From contig NW_027488923.1 of assembly GCF_050948215.1 (NCBI RefSeq), positions 146,872 to 210,871 on the forward strand: a stretch of DNA of 64,000 nt. The letters run 5' to 3'. The translations under genes were made by a program, and so were the position numbers. Source of the DNA: Halictus rubicundus (lineage: Eukaryota; Arthropoda; Insecta; Hymenoptera; Halictidae). Shown here piece after piece: positions 12,961-27,500 of this stretch; position 1 is the first letter of the stretch; every line of letters begins with the position of its first letter. The notes under the pieces were generated by a model, which was not told the DNA's origin, did no database searches, and saw nothing but the letters and a program-made list of their open reading frames with translations.

Positions 12961-15059
12961 GATAGGATAGAGGATAGGATAAGATAGAGGATAAGATAGG
13001 ATAGAGGATAGGATAGGATAGAGGATAGGATACGATAGAGGATAGGATAGGATAGAGGATAGGATAGGATAGAGGATAGGATAGGATATATGATAGGATA
13101 GGATAGAGGATAGGATAGAGGATAGGATAGGATAGAGGATAGGATAGGATAGAGGATAGGATAGTATAGAGGATAAGATAGGATAGAGGATAGGATAGGA
13201 TAGAGGATAGGATACGATAGAGGGTACGATAGGATAGGATAGAGGATAGGATAGGATAGAGGATAGGATAAGATAGAGGATAAGATAGGATAGAGGATTT
13301 GATAGGATAGAGGATAGGATATGATAGAGGATAGGATAGGATAGGGGATAGGATAGGATAGATGATAGGATAGGATAGAGGATAGGATAAGAAAGAGGAT
13401 AGGATAGGATAGATGATATTATAGGAAAAAGGAAAGGATAAGATAGAGGATAGGTTAGGATAGAGGATAGGATAGGGGATTGGATAGGATAGAGGATAGG
13501 ATACGATAGAGGATACGATAGGATAGGATAGAGGATTGGATAGGATAGAGGATAGGATATGATAGAGGATAGGATAGGATAGAGGATAGGATAAGATAGA
13601 GGATAAGATAGGATAGAGGATAGGATAGGATAGAGGATAGGATACGATAGAGGATAGGATAGGATAGAGGATAGGATAGAATAGAGGATAGGATAGGATA
13701 TATGATAGGATAGGATAGAGGATAGGATAAGATAGAGGATAAGATAGGATAGAGGATAGGATAGGATAGAGGATAGGATAGAATAGAGGATAGGATAGGA
13801 TATATGATAGGATAGGATAGAGGATAGGATATTATAAAGGATAGGATAGGATAGACGATAGGATAGGATAGAGGATAGGGTAGGATAGAGGATAGGATAG
13901 TATAGAGGATAGGATAGGATAGAGGATAGGATAGGATAGAGGATAGGATACGGTAGAGGGTACGATAGGATAGGATATATGATAGGATAGGATAGAGGAT
14001 AGGATATTATAAAGGATAGGATAGGATAGAGGATAGGATAGGATAGAGGATAGGATAGGATAGAGGATAGGATAGGATAGAGGATAGGATAGTATAGAGG
14101 ATAGGATAGGATAGAGGATAGGATAGGATAGAGGATAGGATACGGTAGAGGGTACGATATGATAGGATAGGATAGGATAGGATAGAGGATAGGATAGGAT
14201 AGGATAGAGGATAGGATATGATAGAGGATAGGATAGGATAGAGGATAGGATAGGATAGATGATAGGATAGGATAGAGGATAGGATAAGATAGAGGATAGG
14301 ATAGGATAGACGATAGGATAGGATAGAGGATAGGATCGGATAGAGGATAGGATAGGGGATTGGATAGAATAAAGGATAGGATAGGATAGAGGATAGGATA
14401 GAGGATAGGATAAGATAGAGGATAAGATAGGATAGAGTATAGGATAGGATAGAGGATAGGATATGATAGAGAATAGGATTGGATAGAGGATAGGATAGGA
14501 TAGATGATAGGATAGGATAGAGGATAGGATAGGATAGGATAGAGGATAGGATAGGATAGGATAGAGGATAGGATATGATAGAGGATAGGATAGGATAGAA
14601 GATAGGATAGGATAGAGGATAGGATAGGATAGAGGATAGGATAGTATAGAGGATAGGATAGGATAGAGGATAGGATAGGATAGAGGATAGGATAGGATAT
14701 ATGATAGGATAGGATAGGATAGAGGATAGGATAGGGGATTGGATAGGATAGAGGATAGGATAGGATAGAGGATAGGATAGGGGATTGGATAGGATAGAGG
14801 ATAGGATAGGATAGAGGATAGGATACGATAGAGGATACGATAGGATAGGATAGAGGATAGGATAGGATAGAGGATTGGATAGGATAGAGGATAGGATATG
14901 ACAGAGGATATAATATGATAGAGGATAGGATAGGATAGAGGATAGGATAGGATAGATGATATAATAGGATAGAGGATAGTATAAGATAGAGGATAGGATA
15001 GGATAGAGGATAGGATAGGATAGATGATAGGATAGGATAGAGGATAGGATAAGATAGAG

Positions 15060-18000
15060 GATAGGATAGGATAGAGGATAGGATAGGATAGAGGATAGGA
15101 TACGATAGAGGATACGATAGGATAGGATAGAGGATAGGATAGGATAGAGGATTGGATAGGATAGAGGATAGGATATGATAGAGGATAGGATATGATAGAG
15201 GATAGGATAGGATAGAGGATAGGATAGGATAGATGATAGGATAGGATAGAGGATAGGATAATATAGATGGTAGGATAGGATAGAGGATAGGATAGGATAG
15301 AGGATAGGATCGGATAGAGGATAGGATAGGATAGAGGATAGGATAGGATAGATGATAGGATAGGATAGAGGATAGGATAAGATAGAGGATAGGATAGGAT
15401 AGAGGATAGGATAGGGGATTGGATAGGATAGAGGATAGGATAGGATAGAGGATAGGATACGATAGAGGATACGATAGGATAAGATAGAGGATAGGATAGG
15501 ATAGAGGATAGTATATGGGATTGGATAGGATAGAGGATAGGATAGGATAGAGGATACGATATGATAGGATAGAGGATAGGATAGGATAGGATAGAGGACA
15601 GGATAGGATAGAGGATAGGATAGGAAAGAGGATAGGATGGGATAGAGGATAGGATAGGATAGATGATAGGATAGGATAGAGGATAGGATAAGATAGAGGA
15701 TAGGATAGGATAGAGGATAGGATAGGATAGAGGATAGGATCGGATAGAGGATAGGATAGGATAGAGGATAGGATAGGATAGATGATAGGATAGGATAGAG
15801 GATTGGATAAGATAGAGGATAAGATAGGATAGAGGATAGGATAGGATAGAGGATAGGATACGATAGAGGATAGGATAGGATAGAGGATAGGATAGGATAG
15901 AGGATAGGATAGGATATATGATAGGATAGGATAGAGGATAGGATATTATAAAGGATAGGATAGGATAGAGGATAGGATAGGATAGAGGATAGGATAAGAA
16001 AGACGATAGGATAGGATAGATGATATTATAGGAAAAAGGAAAGGATAAGATAGAGGATAGCTTAGGATAGAGGATAGGATAGGGGATTGGATAGGATAGA
16101 GGATAGGATAGGATAGAGGATAGGATACGATAGAGGATACGATAGGATAGGATAGAGGATAGGATAGGATACAGGATAGGATAGGATAGATGATAGGATA
16201 GGATAGAGGATAGGATAGGATAGAGGATAGGATCGGATAGAGGATAGGATAGGATAGAGGATAGGATAGGATAGATGATAGGATAGGATAGAGGATTGGA
16301 TAAGATAGAGGATAGGATAGGATAGAGGATAGTATAGGGGATTGGATAGGATAGAGGATAGGATAGGATAGAGGATACGATATGATAGGATAGAGGATAG
16401 GATAGGATAGGATAGAGGATAGGATAGGATAGAGGATAGGATAGGAAAGAGGATAGGATAGGATAGATGACAGGATAGGATAGAGGATAGGATAAGATAG
16501 AGGATAAGATAGGATAGAGGATAGGATAGGATAGAGGATAGGATACGATAGAGGATAGGATAGGATAGAGGATAGGATAGGGTAGAGGATAGGATAGGAT
16601 AGAGGATAGGATAGGATAGAGGATAGGATAGGATAGAGGATAGGATAGGATAGAGGATAGGATATGATAGAGGATAGGATAGGATAGAAGATAGCATAGG
16701 AAGGATGATAGGATAGGATAGAGGATAGGATAAGATAGAGGATAAGATAGGATAGAGGATAGGATAGGATAGAGGATAGGATACGATAGAGGATAGGATA
16801 GGATAGAGGATAGGATAGGATAGAGGATAGGATATGATAGAGGATAGGATAGGATAGGGGATAGGATAGGATAGATGATAGGATAGGATAGAGGATAGGA
16901 TAAGAAAGAGGATAGGATAGGATAGATGATATTATAGGAAAAAGGAAAGGATAAGATAGAGGATAGGTTAGGATAGAGGATAGGATAGGGGATTGGATAG
17001 GATAGAGGATAGGATACGATAGAGGATACGATAGGATAGGATAGAGGATTGGATAGGATAGAGGATAGGATATGATAGAGGATAGGATAGGATAGAGGGT
17101 ACGATAGGATAGGATAGAGGATAGGATAGGATAGAGGATAGGATAAGATAGAGGATAAGATAGGATAGAGGATTTGATAGGATAGAGGATAGGATATGAT
17201 AGAGGATAGGATAGGATAGGGGATAGGATAGGATAGATGATAGGATAGGATAGAGGATAGGATAAGAAAGAGGAATAGGATAGGATAGATGATATTATAG
17301 GAAAAAGGAAAGGATAAGATAGAGGATAGGTTAGGATAGAGGATAGGATAGGGGATTGGATAGGATAGAGGATAGGATACGATAGAGGATACGATAGGAT
17401 AGGATAGAGGATTGGATAGGATAGAGGATAGGATATGATAGAGGATAGGATAGGATAGAGGATAGGATAGGATAGAGGATAGGATACGATAGAGGATACG
17501 ATAGGATAGGATAGAGGAGAGGATAGGATAGAGGATTGGATAGGATAGAGGATAGGATATGATAGAGGATAGGATATGATAGAGATAGGATAGGATAGAG
17601 GATAGGATAGGATAGATGATAGGATAGGATAGAGGATAGGATAGGATAGAGGATAGGATAGGATAGAGGATAGGATAGGGATAGAGGATAGGATAGGGAT
17701 AGAGGATAGGATAGGATAGAGGATAGGATAGGATAGAGGATAGGATATGATAGAGGATAGGATAGGATAGAAGATAGGATAGGATAGAGGATAGGATAAG
17801 ATAGAGGATAGAATAGGATAGAGGATAGGATAGGATAGAGGATAGGATACGATAGAGGATACGATAGGATAGGATAGAGGATAGGATAGGATAGAGGATT
17901 GGATAGGATAGAGGATAGGATATGATAGAGGATAGGATATGATAGAGGATAGGATAGGATAGAGGATAGGATAGGATAGATGATAGGATAGGATAGAGGA

Positions 18001-18840
18001 TAGGATAGGATAGAGGATAGGATAGGATAGAGGATAGGATAGGATAGAGGATAGGATAGGATAGAGGATAGGATAGGATAGAGGATAGGATAGGATAGAG
18101 GATAGGATATGATAGAGGATAGGATAGGATAGAAGATAGGATAGGAAGGATGATAGGATAGGATAGAGGATAGGATAAGATAGAGGATAAGATAGGATAG
18201 AGGATAGGATAGGATAGAGGATAGGATACGATAGAGGATAGGATAGGATAGAGGATAGATAGGATAGAGGATAGGATAGGATATATGATAGGATAGGAAT
18301 AGAGGATAGGATATTATAAAGGATAGGATAGGATAGAGGATAGGATAGGATAGAGGATAGGATAGGATTGACGATAGGATAGTATAGAGGATAGGATAGG
18401 ATAGAGGATAGGATAGGATAGAGGATAGGATGCGATAGAGGGTACGATAGGATAGGATAGAGGATAGGGTAGGATAGAGGATAGGATAAGATAGAGGATA
18501 AGATAGGATAGAGGATTTGATAGGATAGAGGATAGGATATGATAGAGGATAGGATAGGATAGGGGATAGGATAGGATAGATGATAGGATAGGATAGAGGA
18601 TAGGATAAGAAAGAGGATAGGATAGGATAGATGATATTATAGGAAAAAGGAAAGGATAAGATAGAGGATAGGTTAGGATAGAGGATAGGATAGGGGATTG
18701 GATAGGATAGAGGATAGGATACGATAGAGGATACGATAGGATAGGATAGAGGATTGGATAGGATAGAGGATAGGATATGATAGAGGATAGGATAGGATAG
18801 AGGATAGGATAGGATAGATGATAGGATAGGATAGGATAGA
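15060..18840 (+). repeat. About 3.8-kb block duplicated at about 19040-22815 (offset 3,980 bp)
   Basis: The offset is 3,980 bp at TACGATAGAG (15101/19081), ATATAGATGG (15261/19241) and GCTTAGG (16061/20041), and 3,978-3,981 bp at the four cassettes (16019/20000, 16925/20905, 17288/21267, 18630/22608) and at AGGATGATAGG (18147/22125). The stretch 16062-16697 matches 20042-20677 with identical conceptual translations. The copies abut, apart from about 200 bp at 18840-19040 that holds an extra cassette (18991). This is the clearest long higher-order repeat in zone II. An assembly duplication would look the same. Confidence 0.88.
16560..17660 (+). repeat. About 362-bp higher-order unit in tandem pairs
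   Basis: The cassette recurs at spacings of 363 bp (16925 to 17288), 361 bp (18630 to 18991) and 362 bp (20905 to 21267). Each unit carries in order GGATTTGATAGG, AAGAAAGAGG, the GATGATATTATAGG cassette, GGTTAGG, GGGGATTGG and a GATACGATA pair. The unit is a second organisation level inside the 3.98-kb block. The 21267 pair is the copy of the 17288 pair. Confidence 0.75.
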
Positions 18841-21800
18841 GGATAGGATAAGATAGAGGATAAGATAGGATAGAGGATTTGATAGGATAGAGGATAGGAT
18901 ATGATAGAGGATAGGATAGGATAGGGGATAGGATAGGATAGATGATAGGATAGGATAGAGGATAGGATAGAAAGAGGATAGGATAGGATAGATGATATTA
19001 TAGGAAAAAGGAAAGGATAAGATAGAGGATAGGTTAGGATAGAGGATAGGATAGAGGATAGGATAGGATAGAGGATAGGATACGATAGAGGATACGATAG
19101 GATAGGATAGAGGATAGGATAGGATAGAGGATTGGATAGGATAGAGGATAGGATATGATAGAGGATAGGATATGATAGAGGATAGGATAGGATAGAGGAT
19201 AGGATAGGATAGATGATAGGATAGGATAGAGGATAGGATAATATAGATGGTAGGATAGGATAGAGGATAGGATAGGATAGAGGATAGGATCGGATAGAGG
19301 ATAGGATAGGATAGAGGATAGGATAGGATAGATGATAGGATAGGATAGAGGATAGGATAAGATAGAGGATAGGATAGGATAGAGGATAGGATAGGGGATT
19401 GGATAGGATAAGAGGATAGGATACGGATAGAGGATAGGATACGATAGAGGATCGATAGGATAAGATAGAGGATAGGATAGGATAGAGGATAGTATATGGG
19501 ATTGGATAGGATAGAGGATAGGATAGGATAGAGGATACGATATGATAGGATAGAGGATAGGATAGGATAGGATAGAGGACAGGATAGGATAGAGGATAGG
19601 ATAGGAAAGAGGATAGGATGGGATAGAGGATAGGATAGGATAGATGATAGGATAGGATAGAGGATAGGATAAGATAGAGGATAGGATAGGATAGAGGATA
19701 GGATAGGATAGAGGATAGGATCGGATAGAGGATAGGATAGGATAGAGGATAGGATAGGATAGATGATAGGATAGGATAGAGGATTGGATAAGATAGAGGA
19801 TAAGATAGGATAGAGGATAGGATAGGATAGAGGATAGGATACGATAGAGGATAGGATAGGATAGAGGATAGGATAGGATAGAGGATAGGATAGGATATAT
19901 GATAGGATAGGATAGAGGATAGGATATTATAAAGGATAGGATAGGATAGAGGATAGGATAGGATAGAGGATAGGATAAGAAAGACGATAGGATAGGATAG
20001 ATGATATTATAGGAAAAGGAAAGGATAAGATAGAGGATAGCTTAGGATAGAGGATAGGATAGGGGATTGGATAGGATAGAGGATAGGATAGGATAGAGGA
20101 TAGGATACGATAGAGGATACGATAGGATAGGATAGAGGATAGGATAGGATACAGGATAGGATAGGATAGATGATAGGATAGGATAGAGGATAGGATAGGA
20201 TAGAGGATAGGATCGGATAGAGGATAGGATAGGATAGAGGATAGGATAGGATAGATGATAGGATAGGATAGAGGATTGGATAAGATAGAGGATAGGATAG
20301 GATAGAGGATAGTATAGGGGATTGGATAGGATAGAGGATAGGATAGGATAGAGGATACGATATGATAGGATAGAGGATAGGATAGGATAGGATAGAGGAT
20401 AGGATAGGATAGAGGATAGGATAGGAAAGAGGATAGGATAGGATAGATGACAGGATAGGATAGAGGATAGGATAAGATAGAGGATAAGATAGGATAGAGG
20501 ATAGGATAGGATAGAGGATAGGATACGATAGAGGATAGGATAGGATAGAGGATAGGATAGGGTAGAGGATAGGATAGGATAGAGGATAGGATAGGATAGA
20601 GGATAGGATAGGATAGAGGATAGGATAGGATAGAGGATAGGATATGATAGAGGATAGGATAGGATAGAAGATAGCATAGGAAGGATGATAGGATAGGATA
20701 GAGGATAGGATAAGATAGAGGATAAGATAGGATAGAGGATAGGATAGGATAGAGGATAGGATACGATAGAGGATAGGATAGGATAGAGGATAGGATAGGA
20801 TAGAGGATAGGATATGATAGAGGATAGGATAGGATAGGGGATAGGATAGGATAGATGATAGGATAGGATAGAGGATAGGATAAGAAAGAGGATAGGATAG
20901 GATAGATGATATTATAGGAAAAAGGAAAGGATAAGATAGAGGATAGGTTAGGATAGAGGATAGGATAGGGGATTGGATAGGATAGAGGATAGGATACGAT
21001 AGAGGATACGATAGGATAGGATAGAGGATTGGATAGGATAGAGGATAGGATATGATAGAGGATAGGATAGGATAGAGGGTACGATAGGATAGGATAGAGG
21101 ATAGGATAGGATAGAGGATAGGATAAGATAGAGGATAAGATAGGATAGAGGATTTGATAGGATAGAGGATAGGATATGATAGAGGATAGGATAGGATAGG
21201 GGATAGGATAGGATAGATGATAGGATAGGATAGAGGATAGGATAAGAAAGAGGATAGGATAGGATAGATGATATTATAGGAAAAAGGAAAGGATAAGATA
21301 GAGGATAGGTTAGGATAGAGGATAGGATAGGGGATTGGATAGGATAGAGGATAGGATACGATAGAGGATACGATAGGATAGGATAGAGGATTGGATAGGA
21401 TAGAGGATAGGATATGATAGAGGATAGGATAGGATAGAGGATAGGATAGGATAGAGGATAGGATACGATAGAGGATACGATAGGATAGGATAGAGGAGAG
21501 GATAGGATAGAGGATTGGATAGGATAGAGGATAGGATATGATAGAGGATAGGATATGATAGAGGATAGGATAGGATAGAGGATAGGATAGGATAGATGAT
21601 AGGATAGGATAGAGGATAGGATAGGATAGAGGATAGGATAGGATAGAGGATAGGATAGGATAGAGGATAGGATAGGATAGAGGATAGGATAGGATAGAGG
21701 ATAGGATAGGATAGAGGATAGGATATGATAGAGGATAGGATAGGATAGAAGATAGGATAGGATAGAGGATAGGATAAGATAGAGGATAGAATAGGATAGA

Positions 21801-22449
21801 GGATAGGATAGGATAGAGGATAGGATACGATAGAGGATACGATAGGATAGGATAGAGGATAGGATAGGATAGAGGATTGGATAGGATAGAGGATAGGATA
21901 TGATAGAGGATAGGATATGATAGAGGATAGGATAGGATAGAGGATAGGATAGGATAGATGATAGGATAGGATAGAGGATAGGATAGGATAGAGGATAGGA
22001 TAGGATAGAGGATAGGATAGGATAGAGGATAGGATAGGATAGAGGATAGGATAGGATAGAGGATAGGATAGGATAGAGGATAGGATATGATAGAGGATAG
22101 GATAGGATAGAAGATAGGATAGGAAGGATGATAGGATAGGATAGAGGATAGGATAAGATAGAGGATAAGATAGGATAGAGGATAGGATAGGATAGAGGAT
22201 AGGATACGATAGAGGATAGGATAGGATAGAGGATAGGATAGGATAGAGGATAGGATAGGATATATGATAGGATAGGATAGAGGATAGGATATTATAAAGG
22301 ATAGGATAGGATAGAGGATAGGATAGGATAGAGGATAGGATAGGATAGACGATAGGATAGTATAGAGGATAGGATAGGATAGAGGATAGGATAGGATAGA
22401 GGATAGGATGCGATAGAGGGTACGATAGGATAGGATAGAGGATAGGGTA

Positions 22450-24510
22450 GGATAGAGGATAGGATAAGATAGAGGATAAGATAGGATAGAGGATTTGATA
22501 GGATAGAGGATAGGATATGATAGAGGATAGGATAGGATAGGGGATAGGATAGGATAGATGATAGGATAGGATAGAGGATAGGATAAGAAAGAGGATAGGA
22601 TAGGATAGATGATATTATAGGAAAAAGGAAAGGATAAGATAGAGGATAGGTTAGGATAGAGGATAGGATAGGGGATTGGATAGGATAGAGGATAGGATAC
22701 GATAGAGGATACGATAGGATAGGATAGAGGATTGGATAGGATAGAGGATAGGATATGATAGAGGATAGGATAGGATAGAGGATAGGATAGGATAGATGAT
22801 AGGATAGGATAGAGGATAGGATAAGATAGAGGATAGGATAGGATAGAGGATAGGATAGGATAGAGGATAGGATACGATAGAGGATACGATAGGATAGGAT
22901 AGAGGATAGGATAGGATAGAGGATTGGATAGGATAGAGGATAGGATATGATAGAGGATAGGATATGATAGAGGATAGGATAGGATAGAGGATAGGATAGG
23001 ATAGATGATAGGATAGGATAGAGGATAGGATAAGATAGAGGGTAGGATAGGATAGAGGATAGGATAGGATAGAGGATAGGATCGGATAGAGGATAGGATA
23101 GGATAGAGGATAGGATAGGATAGATGATAGGATAGGATAGAGGATAGGATAAGATAGAGGATAGGATAGGATAGAGGATAGGATAGGGGATTGGATAGGA
23201 TAGAGGATAGGATAGGATAGAGGATAGGATACGATAGAGGATACGATAGGATAAGATAGAGGATAGGATAGGATAGAGGATAGTATAGGGGATTGGATAG
23301 GATAGAGGATAGGATAGGATAGAGGATACGATATGATAGGATAGAGGATAGGATAGGATAGGATAGAAGACAGGATAGGATATAGGATAGGATAGGAAAG
23401 AGGATAGGATAGGATAGAGGATAGGATAGGATAGAGGATAGGATAGGATAGAGGATAGGATAGGATAGAGGATAGGATAGGATAGAAGATAGGATAGGAT
23501 AGATGATAGGATAGGGTAGAGGATAGGATAAGATAGAGGATAAGATAGGATAGAGGATAGGATAGGATAGAGGATAGGATATGATAGTGGATAGGATAGG
23601 ATAGAGGATAGGGTAGGATAGAGGATAGGATAGGATATATGATAGGATAGCATAGGATAGAGGATAGGATAGGGGATTGGATAGGATAGAGGATAGGATA
23701 GGATAGAGGATAGGATAGGGGATTGGATAGGAAAGAGGATAGGATAGAGGATAGGATACGATAGAGGATACGATAGGATAGGATAGAGGATAGGATAGGA
23801 TAGAGGATTGGATAGGATAGAGGATAGGATATGATAGAGGATAGGATATGATAGAGGATAGGATAGGATAGAGGATAGGATAGGATAGAGGATAGGATAC
23901 GATAGAGGATAGGATAGGATAGAGGATAGGATAGGATAGAGGATAGGATAGGATATATGATAGGATAGGATAGAGGATAGGATATTATAAAGGATAGGAT
24001 AGGATAGAGGATAGGATAGGATAGAGGATAGGATAGGATAGAGGATAGGATAGGATAGAGGATAGGATAGGATAGAGGATAGGATATGATAGAGGATAGG
24101 ATAGGATAGAAGATAGGATAGGATAGATGATAGGATAGGATAGAGGATAGGATAAGATAGAGGATAAGATAGGATAGAGGATAGGATAGGATAGAGGATA
24201 GGATACGATAGAGGATAGGATAGGATAGAGGATAGGATAGGATAGAGGATAGGATAGGATATATGATAGGATAGGATAGAGGATAGGATATTATAAAGTA
24301 TAGGATAGGATAGAGGATAGGATATGATAGAGGATAGGATAGGATAGAGGATAGGATAGGATAGAGGATAGGATAGTATAGAGGATAGGATAGGATAGAA
24401 GATAGGATAGGATAGATGATAGGATAGTATAGAGGATAGGATAGGATAGAGGATAGGATAGGATAGAGGATAGGATACGATAGAGGGTACGATAGGATAG
24501 GATAGAGGAT
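22450..24510 (+). repeat. About 2.1-kb higher-order unit, repeated at about 24520-26620
   Basis: Landmarks repeat in order: GGATTTGATA at 22491/24558 (2,067), the cassette at 22608/24675 (2,067), GGGTAGG at 23611/25695 (2,084), ATAGCATAGG at 23647/25731 (2,084), TATTATAAAGG at 23983/26128 (2,145) and TATTATAAAGTATAGG at 24289/26417 (2,128). The changes from 2,067 to 2,084 and from 2,145 to 2,128 are exactly one 17-bp unit each. The copies are adjacent. The next cassette, at 28003, does not continue the period. Confidence 0.75.
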
Positions 24511-27500
24511 AGGATAGGATAGAGGATAGGATAAGATAGAGGATAAGATAGGATAGAGGATTTGATAGGATAGAGGATAGGATATGATAGAGGATAGGAT
24601 AGGATAGGGGATAGGATAGGATAGATGATAGGATAGGATAGAGGATAGGATAAGAAAGAGGATAGGATAGGATAGATGATATTATAGGAAAAAGGAAAGG
24701 ATAAGATAGAGGATAGGTTAGGATAGAGGATAGGATAGGGGATTGGATAGGATAGAGGATAGGATACGATAGAGGATACGATAGGATAGGATAGAGGATT
24801 GGATAGGATAGAGGATAGGATATGATAGAGGATAGGATAGGATAGAGGATAGGATAGGATAGATGATAGGATAGGATAGAGGATAGGATAAGATAGAGGA
24901 TAGGATAGGATAGAGGATAGGATAGGATAGAGGATAGGATACGATAGAGGATACGATAGGATAGGATAGAGGATAGGATAGGATAGAGGATTGGATAGGA
25001 TAGAGGATAGGATATGATAGAGGATAGGATATGATAGAGGATAGGATAGGATAGAGGATAGGATAGGATAGATGATAGGATAGGATAGAGGATAGGATAA
25101 GATAGAGGGTAGGATAGGATAGAGGATAGGATAGGATAGAGGATAGGATCGGATAGAGGATAGGATAGGATAGAGGATAGGATAGGATAGATGATAGGAT
25201 AGGATAGAGGATAGGATAAGATAGAGGATAGGATAGGATAGAGGATAGGATAGGGGATTGGATAGGATAGAGGATAGGATAGGATAGAGGATAGGATACG
25301 ATAGAGGATTCGATAGGATAAGATAGAGGATAGGATAGGATAGAGGATAGTATAGGGGATTGGATAGGATAGAGGATAGGATAGGATAGAGGATACGATA
25401 TGATAGGATAGAGGATAGGATAGGATAGGATAGAGGACAGGATAGGATAGAGGATAGGATAGGAAAGAGGATAGGATAGGATAGAGGATAGGATAGGATA
25501 GAGGATAGGATAGGATAGAGGATAGGATAGGATAGAGGATAGGATATGATAGAGGATAGGATAGGATAGAAGATAGGATAGGATAGATGATAGGATAGGG
25601 TAGAGGATAGGATAAGATAGAGGATAAGATAGGATAGAGGATAGGATAGGATAGAGGATAGGATATGATAGAGGATAGGATAGGATAGAGGATAGGGTAG
25701 GATAGAGGATAGGATAGGATATATGATAGGATAGCATAGGATAGAGGATAGGATAGGGGATTGGATAGGATAGAGGATAGGATAGGATAGAGGATAGGAT
25801 AGGGGATTGGATAGGATAGAGGATAGGATAGGATAGAGGATAGGATACGATAGAGGATACGATAGGATAGGATAGAGGATAGGATAGGATAGAGGATTGG
25901 ATAGGATAGAGGATAGGATAGGATAGGATAGAGGATAGGATAGGAAAGAGGATAGGATAGGATAGATGACAGGATAGGATAGAGGATAGGATAAGATAGA
26001 GGATAAGATAGGATAGAGGATAGGATAGGATAGAGGATAGGATACGATAGAGGATAGGATAGGATAGAGGATAGGATAGGATAGAGGATAGGATAGGATA
26101 TATGATAGGATAGGATAGAGGATAGGATATTATAAAGGATAGGATAGGATAGAGGATAGGATAGGATAGAGGATAGGATAGGATAGAGGATAGGATAGGA
26201 TAGAGGATAGGATATGATAGAGGATAGGATAGGATAGAAGATAGGATAGGATAGATGATAGGATAGGATAGAGGATAGGATAAGATAGAGGATAAGATAG
26301 GATAGAGGATAGGATAGGATAGAGGATAGGATACGATAGAGGATAGGATAGGATAGAGGATAGGATAGGATAGAGGATAGGATAGGATAGAGGATAGGAT
26401 AGGATAGAGGATAGGATATTATAAAGTATAGGATAGGATAGAGGATAGGATATGATAGAGGATAGGATAGGATAGAGGATAGGATAGGATAGAGGATAGG
26501 ATAGTATAGAGGATAGGATAGGATAGAAGATAGGATAGGATAGATGATAGGATAGGGTAGAGGATAGGATAAGATAGAGGATAAGATAGGATAGAGGATA
26601 GGATAGGATAGAGGATAGGATAGGATAGAGGATAGGATAGGATAGAGGATAGGATAGGATAGAGGATAGGATAGGATATATGATAGGATAGGATAGGATA
26701 GAGGATAGGATAGGGGATTGGATAGGATAGAGGATAGGATAGGATAGAGGATAGGATACGATAGAGGATACGATAGGATAGGATAGAGGATAGGATAGGA
26801 TAGAGGATTGGATAGGATAGAGGATAGGATATGATAGAGGATAGGATATGATAGAGGATAGGATAGGATAGAGGATAGGATAGGATAGATGATAGGATAG
26901 GATAGAGGATAGGATAAGATAGAGGATAGGATAGGATAGAGGATAGGATAGGATAGAGGATTGGATCGGATAGAGGATAGGATAGGATAGAGGATAGGAT
27001 AGGATAGATGATAGGATAGGATAGAGGATTGGATAAGATAGAGGATAGGATAGGATAGAGGATAGTATAGGGGATTGGATAGGATAGAGGATAGGATAGG
27101 ATAGAGGATACGATATGATAGGATAGAGGATAGGATAGGATAGGATAGAGGATAGGATAGGATAGAGGATAGGATAGGAAAGCGGATAGGATAGGATAGA
27201 TGACAGGATAGGATAGAGGATAGGATAAGATAGAGGATAAGATAGGATAGAGGATAGGATAGGATAGAGGATAGGATACGATACAGGACAGGATAGGATA
27301 GAGGATAGGATAGGATAGAGGATAGGATAGGATATATGATAGGATAGGATAGAGGATAGGATATTATAAAGGATAGGATAGGATAGAGGATAGGATAGGA
27401 TAGAGGATAGGATAGGATAGAGGATAGGATAGGATAGAGGATAGGATAGGATAGAGGATAGGATAGGATAGAGGATAGGATATGATAGAGGATAGGATAG

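Noticed and set aside
16062..20677. Two identical 211-codon frames as a duplicated gene pair (16062-16697, 20042-20677)
   Set aside because: Their identity reflects the 3.98-kb satellite duplication, not conservation of a protein.
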